This document shows, piece after piece, positions 1 to 7,609 of a stretch of 24,085 bases of DNA. The position numbers were made by a program, and so were the translations under genes. The stretch comes from Cyanobacteria bacterium UBA11153 (GTDB taxonomy: Bacteria; Cyanobacteriota; Cyanobacteriia; Cyanobacteriales; Coleofasciculaceae). The notes beneath the pieces are model-generated. The model ran no database searches and was not told the DNA's origin. It saw only the letters and a program-made list of their open reading frames with translations. The stretch lies in the NCBI GenBank assembly GCA_003511885.1, contig DOIX01000019.1, forward strand, positions 1-24,085. Direction: 5' to 3'. Position 1 is the first letter of the stretch, and each line of letters opens with the position of its first letter.

Positions 1-13
1 ATTTGATCTTACT

Positions 14-36
14 CCCCTCTCCTAAAAGGAGAGGGG
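14..36. repeat. C/G-rich hairpin upstream of psaK
   Basis: A perfect 10-bp inverted repeat, CCCCTCTCCT at 14-23 and AGGAGAGGGG at 27-36, with a 3-nt AAA loop, is followed by a G-rich stretch (37-48). This sequence type is scattered between genes in many cyanobacteria. It could end a transcript from a gene left of the window, but no T tract follows, so a dispersed palindromic repeat is as likely. Confidence 0.6.
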
Positions 37-87
37 TTGGGGGAGGGGTAAAACAGCCCAACTTAATTAACAGAAGGAGAAAATCCC

Positions 88-363
88 TTGATTAACACAA
101 TGTTATTAGCCGCGCTTGATGTAGTACCCTCCACTTCAGCTTGGAGTCCCTCCATCGGTTTGGTAATGATTATCTGCAACCTGGTGGCAGTTGCCATTGG
201 TTATTATGGAATTAAGAATCCCGGCGTAGGTCCTGACTTACCCGCAGGTAAACCAGCCATGTTCAAAAACTTCGGCGTTGCTGAACTTTTAGCAACCGCT
301 AGTTTCGGTCATATTCTCGGTGCTGGCGTTATCCTGGGATTAAGCAGCTCGGGCGCTCTTTAA
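88..363 (+). CDS. psaK: Photosystem I reaction center subunit PsaK
   Basis: PsaK is a two-helix thylakoid membrane subunit at the outer edge of photosystem I, where it binds chlorophyll and helps couple antenna and monomer contacts. The 91-residue product has the family layout: a short N-terminus with the LLAA stretch, the WSPSIG motif before the first helix (about 20-41), a hydrophilic loop, and a second helix (about 63-87) containing FGHILGAGVILGL. The start is read as TTG at 88. AAGGAGA at 74-80 lies 7 nt upstream, and the N-terminus then matches the usual length before LLAA. The ATG at 100 would remove four residues and sit 19 nt from the ribosome site. Only 87 bp of upstream DNA is present, so the promoter is mostly outside the window. 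Confidence 0.96.
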   Translation: MINTMLLAALDVVPSTSAWSPSIGLVMIICNLVAVAIGYYGIKNPGVGPDLPAGKPAMFKNFGVAELLATASFGHILGAGVILGLSSSGAL

Positions 364-416
364 TAAAAGAGGATAATATGATTCCTCATTTGAGAGGAAC
401 TTAATCTAGGTTAAGG

Positions 417-590
417 TTGACGTACTCCCCCGGTTGAAACACGGGGGATTCTTAAAAGGATGTTACGTTTGCGTAGCGTTCCGAAGAAAAGCGGGATAAA
501 TCCGCGCATTAAGGTTAGGACATATTCTCAAACTACGTTGTTCTTAATTCAGGATTGAAGTTAAAACAACGTCCTAACGTGTCTTGGTAG
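417..590 (-). mobile_element. Remnant right end of an IS200/IS605-type element
   Basis: TGACGTA followed by a C5G/CG5 hairpin (427-432 with 442-447, loop GTTGAAACA) and then GATTCTTAA has the design of the right end of cyanobacterial IS200/IS605 (TnpB-type) elements, read on the minus strand. Inward lie a GCGG(G)AT/ATCCGC hairpin (491-505) and a larger fold: GTTAGGAC at 514-521 pairs with GTCCTAAC at 571-578, enclosing GTTGTTCTTAA (537-547) paired with TTAAAACAAC (561-570). No tnpA or tnpB reading frame survives. The inner boundary is uncertain. What is seen is the hairpins; the IS assignment rests on recalled similarity of the end motif. Confidence 0.5.
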
Positions 591-664
591 TGCTATACAT
601 GATATTTTTAGGTATTCTCCTCGTTTTAAGCAGAACGCACTTTTATCAAAGAGGTAACTTTCAT

Positions 665-1096
665 TTATTCTTTAATACGAGCATAGACATCGATATCTAT
701 TCCGGCATTTAGTTCGCTAATCTTTTTGATATTCTCCTTGGTTAAACAAATTGCTGGCATATCAGTGTAGACGTAAACTACACCGCAGATTAAGGCATCG
801 TAATCGCGACAAATTTTGACTAAAGACTCCCAACCAGGTTCTAGTTGTTCAAAAACCGACTCTACATGGAGATCCAGTACTTCTGTCGGGTCTAGTTCTC
901 CCAATGGATCGAGTTTAGACTTAACTTTCCAAAGACTAAACTTTCTGGTTACTCGTCTTCCTTTGGGACGAATAATTAAGTCGCCCGTTTTCCATGTTTC
1001 TGTCGGCTCAATACCTACCTTAGCTGTAATTTCGTCAGGATCGAGATCTACTCCAGATAATCGAAAGTATGCGTATATTTCATTGATCTTATCCAT
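665..1096 (-). CDS. DUF4279 domain-containing protein
   Basis: A 143-residue soluble protein without signal peptide or membrane segment. The opening YAYFRLSG, the DLDPDEIT stretch and the following GIEPTETWKTGD are the recognisable pattern of DUF4279, and the single domain fills the whole protein. The family has no established biochemical role. The gene stands alone, with about 300 bp of IS-derived sequence on its 3' side and gene ruins on its 5' side, so the neighbourhood gives no functional clue and suggests an accessory locus. The ATG at 1096 is the natural start because the domain begins within a few residues of it. Confidence 0.8.
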   Translation of the reverse strand: MDKINEIYAYFRLSGVDLDPDEITAKVGIEPTETWKTGDLIIRPKGRRVTRKFSLWKVKSKLDPLGELDPTEVLDLHVESVFEQLEPGWESLVKICRDYDALICGVVYVYTDMPAICLTKENIKKISELNAGIDIDVYARIKE

Positions 1097-1305
1097 TGTT
1101 TAATCTCGATTAGTCTGTTGATTCAAAAATCCTTTTCGTCAAGTTTTGTCACCCAAATCCGACTTAGTTTTGCTTTAGTTATTGATGGTTAATTCAGCTC
1201 ATTTCTGGCGACAATCTTGGCATCTATTCTCTCAATATTCTTGGGTTTCCAAATCTATATTTTCTCATCTCCCTTGATGGATAAAAATGTGTTTTGAGTA
1301 TAATC

Positions 1306-1570
1306 TTAAGTGGGAATACTAACCCCATTGTAAGCAAATTCTTCCCCTTTTATTTTCTCGGGAAAGGAACGAGTATCCTCTGGTGTCGATACATCCTTTT
1401 CTCTCGGCGCAAATGGACGTGTCCGCAATATGTCGCTGGTTGTGGGTAATTTTGGTTCCCTGATTTTCTTCCCGCTGCTCAAACCACGACTTTGGAGCAT
1501 ATCTGGAGCCGGAGTTGGCTGCCAGGGGTTTTTTCTTGGGATGGGTTTGGGGGAATTTATGCTGAATCAT
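1306..1570 (-). pseudogene. Decayed N-terminus of an RPFAP-motif protein
   Basis: Two overlapping minus-strand frames look like pieces of one broken N-terminus. The first, from ATG 1570, reads MIQHKFPQTHPKK. After a run of six A (about 1530-1536), the sensible continuation lies in another frame as NPWQPTPAPDMLQSRG, then DILRTRPFAPREK, EDTRSFPEK and EFAYNGVSIPT before a stop at 1306. Removing one A from the run joins the two. RPFAPP-like motifs after a proline- and glutamine-rich start are typical of N-termini of cyanobacterial proteins that carry DUF4157 (linked to extracellular contractile injection systems), but that domain is absent here. The assignment is tentative; the frameshift reading is an inference. 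Confidence 0.35.
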
Positions 1571-1577
1571 TATAGTA

Positions 1578-1721
1578 AATTTACAAGCATTATTAGATTC
1601 CGTGTACGATCGAGCGGGTTATGATGTCGTAATAGACTATAGTAGTAATCCAGTATCGTCTCTATCAGCAGAGGAGATAAATTGGCTAGATGCTCAGTTA
1701 CGAGAGAAAGGATTGAGGTAA
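1578..1721 (+). pseudogene. C-terminal remnant of a DUF4058 protein
   Basis: An open stretch without a proper start ends at TAA 1719-1721. It encodes VNLQALLDSVYDRAGYD, then VVIDYS, and finally EEINWLDAQLREKGLR. This is the recognisable C-terminal end of cyanobacterial DUF4058 proteins (a tyrosine-containing YDxAGYD, an IDYS strand, and a final W-x4-LR helix). A TGA at 1563-1565 closes the frame upstream, so roughly 80 percent of the gene is missing. The fragment ends 11 bp before rnc, and its last codons supply the GAGG that may act as the rnc ribosome site. Confidence 0.6.
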
Positions 1722-1732
1722 AAACTTGAATA

Positions 1733-2449
1733 ATGGCTATTGACTATAGACGGAAGAAAGAACTACAAAAATTATTACAGAAACTAGGATTGCCAGACAA
1801 TGCACCCGTTAACTTGTCTTTACTAGACGTGGCGCTCACTCACCCTAGTTTTTCCCCCGACACTAATTACGAACAATTAGAATTTGTCGGTGATGCGGTT
1901 GTGCGGATTGCCGCTTCTGAGTTATTATTTGCAACCTATCCTAACGCTAAAGTAGGAGAATTTGCCGCCATTCGTTCCGTGCTAGTTAGCGATCGCATTT
2001 TGGCAGAGATAGCCCAAAGTTATGGACTGGGGCGTTATTTGCTAGTTTCTCACAGTGCTGCCGCCGATCCCACAGGCTTGACTTCCAGGTTAGCTGATGC
2101 CTTTGAAGCTGTTTTAGGCGCATTATATCTCAGTACCCACAACCTGAAACTGATCCGTCCTTGGTTAGATCCACATTTCCAGCAACTAGCGACAGAAATT
2201 CGTCAAGATCCCGCCCGCCAAAATTATAAAGATGCTCTCCAAGAATGGACTCAATCTCACCACAAAATTCTCCCAGAATATCGCATTACAGAAAATAGTT
2301 TCGTCCACGATGACAGCCAAAGATTTACAGCCGAAGTATGGATAAAAGATACATGTTTAGGTTCAGGAAAAGGTCGTTCTAAAAAAGCAGCCGAACAAGG
2401 AGCAGCCAAACAAGCATTTACTGAAGTTATGAAGAAAGTTAAAACTTAA
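1733..2449 (+). CDS. rnc: Ribonuclease III
   Basis: Double-stranded-RNA endonuclease that processes rRNA precursors and structured transcripts in the cytoplasm. The 238 residues give the complete bacterial layout: a RNase III domain (about 10-155) and a C-terminal dsRNA-binding domain (about 165-232, ending in GKGRSKKAAEQGAAKQAF). The catalytic signature is EQLEFVGDAV (47-56), with the metal-binding acidic residues E50 and D54, and the second acidic pair D122 and E125 lies in ADAFEAVLGALY. All four acidic positions are kept, so the enzyme should be active. The residue before the signature Glu is Tyr instead of the usual Asn (NERLEF), and THPSF replaces the common THRS. Cyanobacteria often carry more than one RNase III, so this may be one of several. 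The start at ATG 1733 has GAGG at 1715-1718, somewhat far upstream. Confidence 0.93.
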   Translation: MAIDYRRKKELQKLLQKLGLPDNAPVNLSLLDVALTHPSFSPDTNYEQLEFVGDAVVRIAASELLFATYPNAKVGEFAAIRSVLVSDRILAEIAQSYGLGRYLLVSHSAAADPTGLTSRLADAFEAVLGALYLSTHNLKLIRPWLDPHFQQLATEIRQDPARQNYKDALQEWTQSHHKILPEYRITENSFVHDDSQRFTAEVWIKDTCLGSGKGRSKKAAEQGAAKQAFTEVMKKVKT

Positions 2450-2520
2450 ACAAGTCACCCATTCAAAACTCACGTATTCAATACTAACCAAGGAATTAAC
2501 TGCCTTGCCAAAGATTAAAA

Positions 2521-2562
2521 ACCAACAACCAACAACCAACAACCAACAACCAACAACCAAAA
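2521..2562. repeat. Heptanucleotide tandem repeat (ACCAACA)n
   Basis: Five exact copies of ACCAACA (2521-2555) are followed by a partial copy up to 2562. The array ends 4 bp before the ATG of the next gene and occupies the position where a Shine-Dalgarno would normally sit. It belongs to the class of short tandemly repeated heptamers (STRR) known from cyanobacteria. Confidence 0.95.
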
Positions 2563-2566
2563 ACAA

Positions 2567-3658
2567 ATGAAAAGTAAAATAGCCATATTAGGAGCAGGGC
2601 GTTGGGGTACACACCTAATCAGAAACTTCTCACAACACCCCAATGCGCAACTAGTTGCCGTAGTCGATTCATATCCAGAAAGATTATCTGCAATTAGAAA
2701 AAAACTGAATCTAGATCCCGATATTATTTTGACAGAAAATTGGGAATCAGTCCAAAAAACAGCCACAATAGATGGAGTAGTTATCGCCACTCCAGCCAAA
2801 ACGCACTACAGCCTAATTCGCGATGCACTTGAACAAGGATATCATGTCCTAGCCGAAAAACCCTTAACCCTAAACGTCAGTGAATGCCTAGAATTATCCC
2901 GCCTTGCAGAAGAAAAACAACGGCAACTAATGGTGGATCATACCTATTTATTTCACCCAGTTGTAGAGAGGGGTAAAGAAGTAGTAGCATCGGGATGTTT
3001 GGGAGAATTACGCTATGGCTATGCTGCACGAACTAATTTAGGTCCCGTGCGTCAAGACGTAGATGCACTTTGGGATTTAGCAATTCACGATATTGCCATT
3101 TTCAATAACTGGTTAGGAGAATATCCCATCCAAGTGGAAGCCGCTGGTAAAATATGGCTGCAAAAAGGTGAGACAGAAACAGAAAAAAGCGAAATAGAAT
3201 CGCTCCCCTCTTTCCCACTACCAGCCAAAGGTTTAGCCGATGTCGTTTACGTTACCCTCAGCTATCCTAGCGGCTTTGAAGCATGGATTCACCTCTGTTG
3301 GCTCAATCCTGACAAACAACGCCGTCTTGGAGTAGTCGGGAGTAAAGGGACATTAATTTTTGATGAGATGCAGAATGATACACCTTTAACCATTCAGCAT
3401 GGATATTTTGAACAAGAAGGAGTATTTTTTAACCCCGTCAATCAACGTTATGAAGTAGTCGCCGTCGAAGCTGGGGAGCCATTAAAGAAAGTTTGCGATC
3501 GCTTTCTTGCTAATATGAGATCCGGGGAATCCTCTCCCATATCCTCCGGTTGGGTTGGCGCAGGGCTAGTCCAAATCCTGAGCTGTCTCACTCAATCGCT
3601 ACAACAGGGAGGAAAACCCATTCCTATTCCTCAATTAAACAACCGTGAAAAAATTTGA
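2567..3658 (+). CDS. Gfo/Idh/MocA family oxidoreductase
   Basis: Predicted cytoplasmic NAD(P)-dependent dehydrogenase, probably acting on a sugar or nucleotide-sugar; the exact substrate cannot be read from the sequence. The 363 residues show an N-terminal Rossmann fold with the GAGRWG loop (9-14), the family's EKP motif (97-99) whose Lys takes part in catalysis, and a C-terminal alpha/beta domain with DHTYLFHP (124-131) and the WDLAIHDIA stretch (169-177) that holds the catalytic His174. Length is usual for the family. The ATG at 2567 is preceded by a CCAACAA repeat instead of a Shine-Dalgarno. The gene follows rnc by 117 bp on the same strand and may be read from the same transcript. Members of this family often act in cell-surface sugar synthesis, but no such gene adjoins this one. 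Confidence 0.9.
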   Translation: MKSKIAILGAGRWGTHLIRNFSQHPNAQLVAVVDSYPERLSAIRKKLNLDPDIILTENWESVQKTATIDGVVIATPAKTHYSLIRDALEQGYHVLAEKPLTLNVSECLELSRLAEEKQRQLMVDHTYLFHPVVERGKEVVASGCLGELRYGYAARTNLGPVRQDVDALWDLAIHDIAIFNNWLGEYPIQVEAAGKIWLQKGETETEKSEIESLPSFPLPAKGLADVVYVTLSYPSGFEAWIHLCWLNPDKQRRLGVVGSKGTLIFDEMQNDTPLTIQHGYFEQEGVFFNPVNQRYEVVAVEAGEPLKKVCDRFLANMRSGESSPISSGWVGAGLVQILSCLTQSLQQGGKPIPIPQLNNREKI

Positions 3659-3730
3659 CTTTTGAGTTTTTAATTTTTATTAAGTGAGTTTCTAATTGGG
3701 AGTACCTAAACCAATCTCTTCCACCATCAG

Positions 3731-5788
3731 TCAAGTTGTCAGTTGTCCATTTTGTCCGTTATTCTCTGGATTTAATACTGAGGATGGCGGAGAATTCAAG
3801 GAGTTTGGACTCCTGACAATTTCCTCACTGCTTTCTGAGACAAATTCGATAATTGGCAAAGTAATTTCCACAGTGGAGCCTTTGCCATTGCCTTCACTAA
3901 ATAGGTTAATCGTGCCGCCCATCATTTCCATTAAATTTCGGGAAATAGCCAAACCAAGCCCTGTACCGCCATATTTGCGAGTAGTTGAGCCATCAACCAT
4001 CACAAAAGGACGAAATAATTTAGACTGTTGCTCTGGCTCGATCCCAATTCCTGTATCTTTAACGGTAACAATTACACGAGAGGAAGTCGATTCTAGCATA
4101 ATTGGTGAATTCGATCCATTTTCTTGATTTTTATCTGCTATCAGCTCTATCCGCGTATTAACTGTAATACTCCCAGCATCGGTAAATTTAGTCGCATTAC
4201 CAATTACATTAATCAATACTTGCTTAAGTTTAGCAGGATCGGCACGAATCGGAATTACCTCATGCAAATCTTTGGTATTAAACTCAATACCTTTATTTTG
4301 AATAGGAACTTCCTGTAAATTAATCGCTTCATTCAGGATTTTGCGCAAATCGCATGGCTCAATTTCTACAGTCAGTTTACCTGATTCAATCTTGGCAATA
4401 TCCAGGATATCATTAATAATTCCCAACAGGTGAATCGCGGCATCATCTGCACGCTGTAAAAAATCTAATTCTTCTTCCCTGTCATCGCAGAAACCATCTC
4501 TTACCAAGCGGATACAGCCAATAATTCCATTGAGTGGCGTTCTTAATTCGTGAGAGGTGCTGGCGAGAAACTCATTTTTCAGCTTATTAGCTTCTTGAGC
4601 TTCTTTCCAGGCATTTTCAATTTCTTCTGCTCCTTTTCTCAGACGTTCGATCATCTCATCAAGGGCTTCAGATAATTCTTGAAATTCTTTGATGTTAAAG
4701 TTTTGAGGTACGCGATCTTTCGATTGAATTTGAAATTGATTTAGGGCATAGTCTCTAATTTTTTCGACAGGGAGTGCTATGTCGCGAGCCACGTAAAGTG
4801 TGACCAAAAAACTGACTACCATTAAGCAGCAAGTTAAAATAAATAGAACTTGTTGAATATCTTTTAAACCTGCTAAGGCACTATCCAAACTAGTGACAGC
4901 TAAAATTGTCCACTTTTTGTCAACTTCAGCGCTAGCTGGACTGTTAATGGCAGTATAACCAGCTAGTAATTCTACACCATTTTTCTCAAAGGAAAAGAGA
5001 TGTTGAAAATCTTGACCGCCTGCGATCGCATTACTGACAACAGTCTGTAGTCTTTTTACATCTGCTTCACTGGCAATATTTCTTCCGATACGCTCTGGTA
5101 GGGGATGAGCGAGAATAGTCCCGTCTTGACTAATTACCACTGGATAGCCAAATAGGGAACCAGATGCTAATTTCTTTTCCTGGAGGAGATTTGATTCAAT
5201 ACTTAGAGTATATTTCAGTTGACCGCTGTTATCATAAATCGGCGCACTAAAAAGGAGTGTAAGTTGACTTTTAGATTTGACTTGATGAACTTTATATTTG
5301 GAGGATTCAGATAATTGATCTGGTAATAATGGTGTCACATAAACCTGAGAACGATCTAAGCTTGATTTACTTGATTTTGCCCCAGACCAAAAGGAAATAG
5401 TTGATTCAATCAATGGTAATTCATATTTACATGTGCTCGCAACAATTTTTTTGAGCTGGACATCTTTTAACTCTACGCAATCAATTTTTGTCGGGAGTTG
5501 TTTAGCAATATTTTCGATAAATTTTTGATAAGATTCTGTTGAATTAGACTTTAACACTACAGATTGACTCGCCGTCACTAGGTTTACTTTTAGTGCCGCA
5601 ATCAATTGTTTAATATTCTCAGCTTTTGTCTCAGCACTCTCGGTGAGATTATGTCTAGCCGTTTCCAATAGACTTGAACGTGCTTTTCTATAGGTAACGT
5701 AAACACCAGTTAATAACACTGGTACGCTTAGAAGTAACAGGCGGGAAAGTAGGATGCGACGAAATGAGGATTTACCTGGATTAGCCAT
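3731..5788 (-). CDS. Membrane sensor histidine kinase (Cache-HAMP-HisKA-HATPase)
   Basis: A 685-residue inner-membrane two-component kinase. Transmembrane helix 1 (about 12-33) and helix 2 (about 313-334) bracket a periplasmic region of roughly 280 residues that resembles a double Cache sensor (strands around PVVISQDGTILAHP and the AGYTAI segment). A HAMP linker (about 335-390) and a short coiled stretch lead to the HisKA box FLASTSHELRTPL with the phosphorylated His413. The ATPase domain has an N box with N527 and N531, DTGIGI (578-583) and GGTGLGL (607-613). No receiver or Hpt domain follows; the last 35 residues are a low-complexity Ser/Pro/Asn tail. No response regulator lies next to it, so its partner is unknown. 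The ATG at 5788 lacks an obvious ribosome site. The gene converges with the oxidoreductase across a 72-bp gap. Confidence 0.93.
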   Translation of the reverse strand: MANPGKSSFRRILLSRLLLLSVPVLLTGVYVTYRKARSSLLETARHNLTESAETKAENIKQLIAALKVNLVTASQSVVLKSNSTESYQKFIENIAKQLPTKIDCVELKDVQLKKIVASTCKYELPLIESTISFWSGAKSSKSSLDRSQVYVTPLLPDQLSESSKYKVHQVKSKSQLTLLFSAPIYDNSGQLKYTLSIESNLLQEKKLASGSLFGYPVVISQDGTILAHPLPERIGRNIASEADVKRLQTVVSNAIAGGQDFQHLFSFEKNGVELLAGYTAINSPASAEVDKKWTILAVTSLDSALAGLKDIQQVLFILTCCLMVVSFLVTLYVARDIALPVEKIRDYALNQFQIQSKDRVPQNFNIKEFQELSEALDEMIERLRKGAEEIENAWKEAQEANKLKNEFLASTSHELRTPLNGIIGCIRLVRDGFCDDREEELDFLQRADDAAIHLLGIINDILDIAKIESGKLTVEIEPCDLRKILNEAINLQEVPIQNKGIEFNTKDLHEVIPIRADPAKLKQVLINVIGNATKFTDAGSITVNTRIELIADKNQENGSNSPIMLESTSSRVIVTVKDTGIGIEPEQQSKLFRPFVMVDGSTTRKYGGTGLGLAISRNLMEMMGGTINLFSEGNGKGSTVEITLPIIEFVSESSEEIVRSPNSLNSPPSSVLNPENNGQNGQLTT

Positions 5789-6194
5789 CTGGTATTTGGT
5801 AATGATTGCAGAAGAAAGTCCAATCGGGCTAGCTGGTTATGTCTTTGATCTAAGAGGGCTTGACCAGTTGAAAGAGGACATTAGTATAGAATAACCTAGA
5901 GAGGATTGCCGAATTTTGACCAAGGAATAACTATCGTATTCTACAAGTCAATCGAGGCAATGACTTTTGTCAGGGGATACCGTCGGTTGGGTTTGACATT
6001 GCCTCAATTACGTGTAGCCGATTTGACAGCGGTTTGCTGAGGGTGAATGTGACAATGGGGACAATTCCATCTTCTCCTGTTCAAGACAGCTTTTGAATAA
6101 TGTTAAGATAATTTCCAGATTTTTATGTTATAGCAATCGCTAAGGTGCTTATGACATTCTTAATTACTAAAACCCTTGATGTCATTCCCTTCTT
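5789..6194. other. Gene-free spacer with weak inverted repeat
   Basis: About 400 bp lie between the divergent kinase and COG3146-type genes. No convincing reading frame was found. GAGGCAATG at 5954-5962 is mirrored by CATTGCCTC at 5997-6005 (9 bp, 34-nt spacer). TATAGCAATC at 6129 followed by CCTTGATGT about 45 bp later is a possible third, degenerate member of the repeat seen at 18489 and 21879. The promoters of both flanking genes should lie here, but none can be assigned. Confidence 0.5.
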
Positions 6195-6232
6195 CCCCTA
6201 GCCCCTATAGTCCCCAGCCCCCTAGTCCCTAG
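6195..6232. repeat. Degenerate C-rich heptamer repeat before a start codon
   Basis: The stretch reads as consecutive 7-mers, CCCCTAG, CCCCTAT, AGTCCCC, AGCCCCC, TAGTCCC, then TAG. It ends 9 bp before the ATG at 6242. This is the common cyanobacterial CCCCAGT/CCCCTAG type of short tandem repeat. Confidence 0.75.
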
Positions 6233-6241
6233 CTATAACTA

Positions 6242-7438
6242 ATGTTTCAACAACCTCAGCTTGACTATTCTATCACCTGGGTTAACCGGATTGCGGATAT
6301 TCCCCAAACTCCATGGGATGCCTTTGCCCAACCCCTGGAAACTCCATTTATGGAATGGGAATGGTTGCATAATCTGGAAACTTCTGGAAGTGCTACTCCT
6401 CAGACTGGATGGTTACCAAATCATCTGACAGTCTGGCGCAACCGACAACTAGTTGCTGTTGCTCCTCTCTATATTAAAGGTCATAGTTATGGTGAATTTG
6501 TCTTCGATCAACAGTGGGGAGATTTGGCCTATCGTTTGGGGATTCAATATTATCCCAAGTTATTAGGAATGACACCTTTTACACCTGCTACTGGTTACCG
6601 ATTCTTAATCGCACCGGGAGAAGATGAGGATGAAATTACAGAAATAATGGTGGCGGCTATCGATCGTTTTTGCGACAAAAATAGTATCAGTGGATGTCAC
6701 TTTTTGTTTGTCGATCCAGAATGGCGAGTTGTGATGGAAAGACACGGTTTTACTAGTTGGCTACATCACAGCTATATTTGGCAAAACAAAGGTTTTAAGA
6801 CTTTTGATGATTATCTCAATATGTTTAATGCTAATCAGCGCCGCAATATTAAACGGGAACGTAAGGCGGTAGCGGCTAAAAATATACGTCTGGAAGTTAA
6901 GCTCGGAGATGATATTTCCAAGTCTTTCTTCCCCTTAATTTACAGTTTTTACAGCAGCACTTGCGATAAGTTTATGTGGGGAAGTAAATATTTAACTCGC
7001 AAGTTTTTCGAGCAGTTATATCCCAATTATCGCGATCGCGTTTTGTTAGTTGCTGCTTATCAAGAGCAGAATCCTCAACATCCCGTAGGCTTATCCTTCT
7101 GCATCAATAAGGGCAATCGACTCTATGGGAGATATTGGGGCTGTTTGGCAGAGTTTGATTCCCTCCATTTTGACACCTGCTACTATACACCGATTGAGTG
7201 GGCGATCGCAAATGGGGTTCAGATGTTCGATCCTGGTGCTGGCGGGCAACACAAAAAACGGCGTGGCTTCCCTGCTACACCTAATTACAGCCTCCACCGC
7301 TTTTACAATCAACGGATGATGCAAATTCTGCGCCACTATATCGGAGAGATTAATGAGATGGAAGAAGAAGAGATTGAGGCAATTAACCAGGATTTGCCTT
7401 TTAGTAAGCGGGAGATTAATTTCCAGATTCAAGAGTAA
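6242..7438 (+). CDS. FemAB-like acyltransferase (COG3146/DUF482 type)
   Basis: A 398-residue soluble protein of the peptidogalycan-synthesis/FemAB-like GNAT family (COG3146, PF04339). Family hallmarks are the N-terminal PFMEWEWLHNLE block (35-46), the basic NQRRNIKRERK stretch (198-208), WG near residue 247, and the late FDPGAGGQHKKRRGF segment, whose Gly/His/Lys-rich loop is the most conserved part of the family. By fold these proteins are related to tRNA-dependent or acyl-CoA-dependent N-acyltransferases, but the substrate is not known. There is no signal peptide. The gene has no same-strand neighbour close by (171 bp to the cupredoxin, with a MITE between). A heptamer repeat instead of a clear ribosome site precedes the ATG. 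Confidence 0.85.
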   Translation: MFQQPQLDYSITWVNRIADIPQTPWDAFAQPLETPFMEWEWLHNLETSGSATPQTGWLPNHLTVWRNRQLVAVAPLYIKGHSYGEFVFDQQWGDLAYRLGIQYYPKLLGMTPFTPATGYRFLIAPGEDEDEITEIMVAAIDRFCDKNSISGCHFLFVDPEWRVVMERHGFTSWLHHSYIWQNKGFKTFDDYLNMFNANQRRNIKRERKAVAAKNIRLEVKLGDDISKSFFPLIYSFYSSTCDKFMWGSKYLTRKFFEQLYPNYRDRVLLVAAYQEQNPQHPVGLSFCINKGNRLYGRYWGCLAEFDSLHFDTCYYTPIEWAIANGVQMFDPGAGGQHKKRRGFPATPNYSLHRFYNQRMMQILRHYIGEINEMEEEEIEAINQDLPFSKREINFQIQE

Positions 7439-7440
7439 TT

Positions 7441-7531
7441 TAGGACTTACGCAAAGCATCTATCTCTAGGGTGCGTTATGGTAAAGCACCCCAGACTATC
7501 CACTATTGGTAGCGTGACTGCGTAAGTCCTA
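7441..7531. mobile_element. MITE copy 1 with 13-bp terminal inverted repeats
   Basis: TAGGACTTACGCA at 7441-7453 is perfectly mirrored by TGCGTAAGTCCTA at 7519-7531. The 91-bp unit has no coding capacity, and its inside (CATCTATCTCTAGGGTGCGTTATG, in part) closely matches the unit at 18397-18486. The flanking bases allow a TA target duplication, as with IS630/Tc1-type elements, but this is not proven. It lies between the stop of the COG3146-type gene and the promoter region of the cupredoxin gene. Confidence 0.85.
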
Positions 7532-7609
7532 TAATTATGGTATCTTGGGAAATAATATTGCAGTTGGCACAATTGTCAATCAGTTCTAGAGAGGAGATTA
7601 ATAGCTATA

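Noticed and set aside
369..399. GAGGA/TCCTC/GAGGAA short inverted repeats after psaK
   Set aside because: Stems are only 5-6 bp and no T run follows, too weak to call the psaK terminator.
2363..2799. Two minus-strand frames rich in Val, Gly, Cys and Trp
   Set aside because: They are translations of the TTGTTGG heptamer array and of the antisense of rnc and the oxidoreductase gene.
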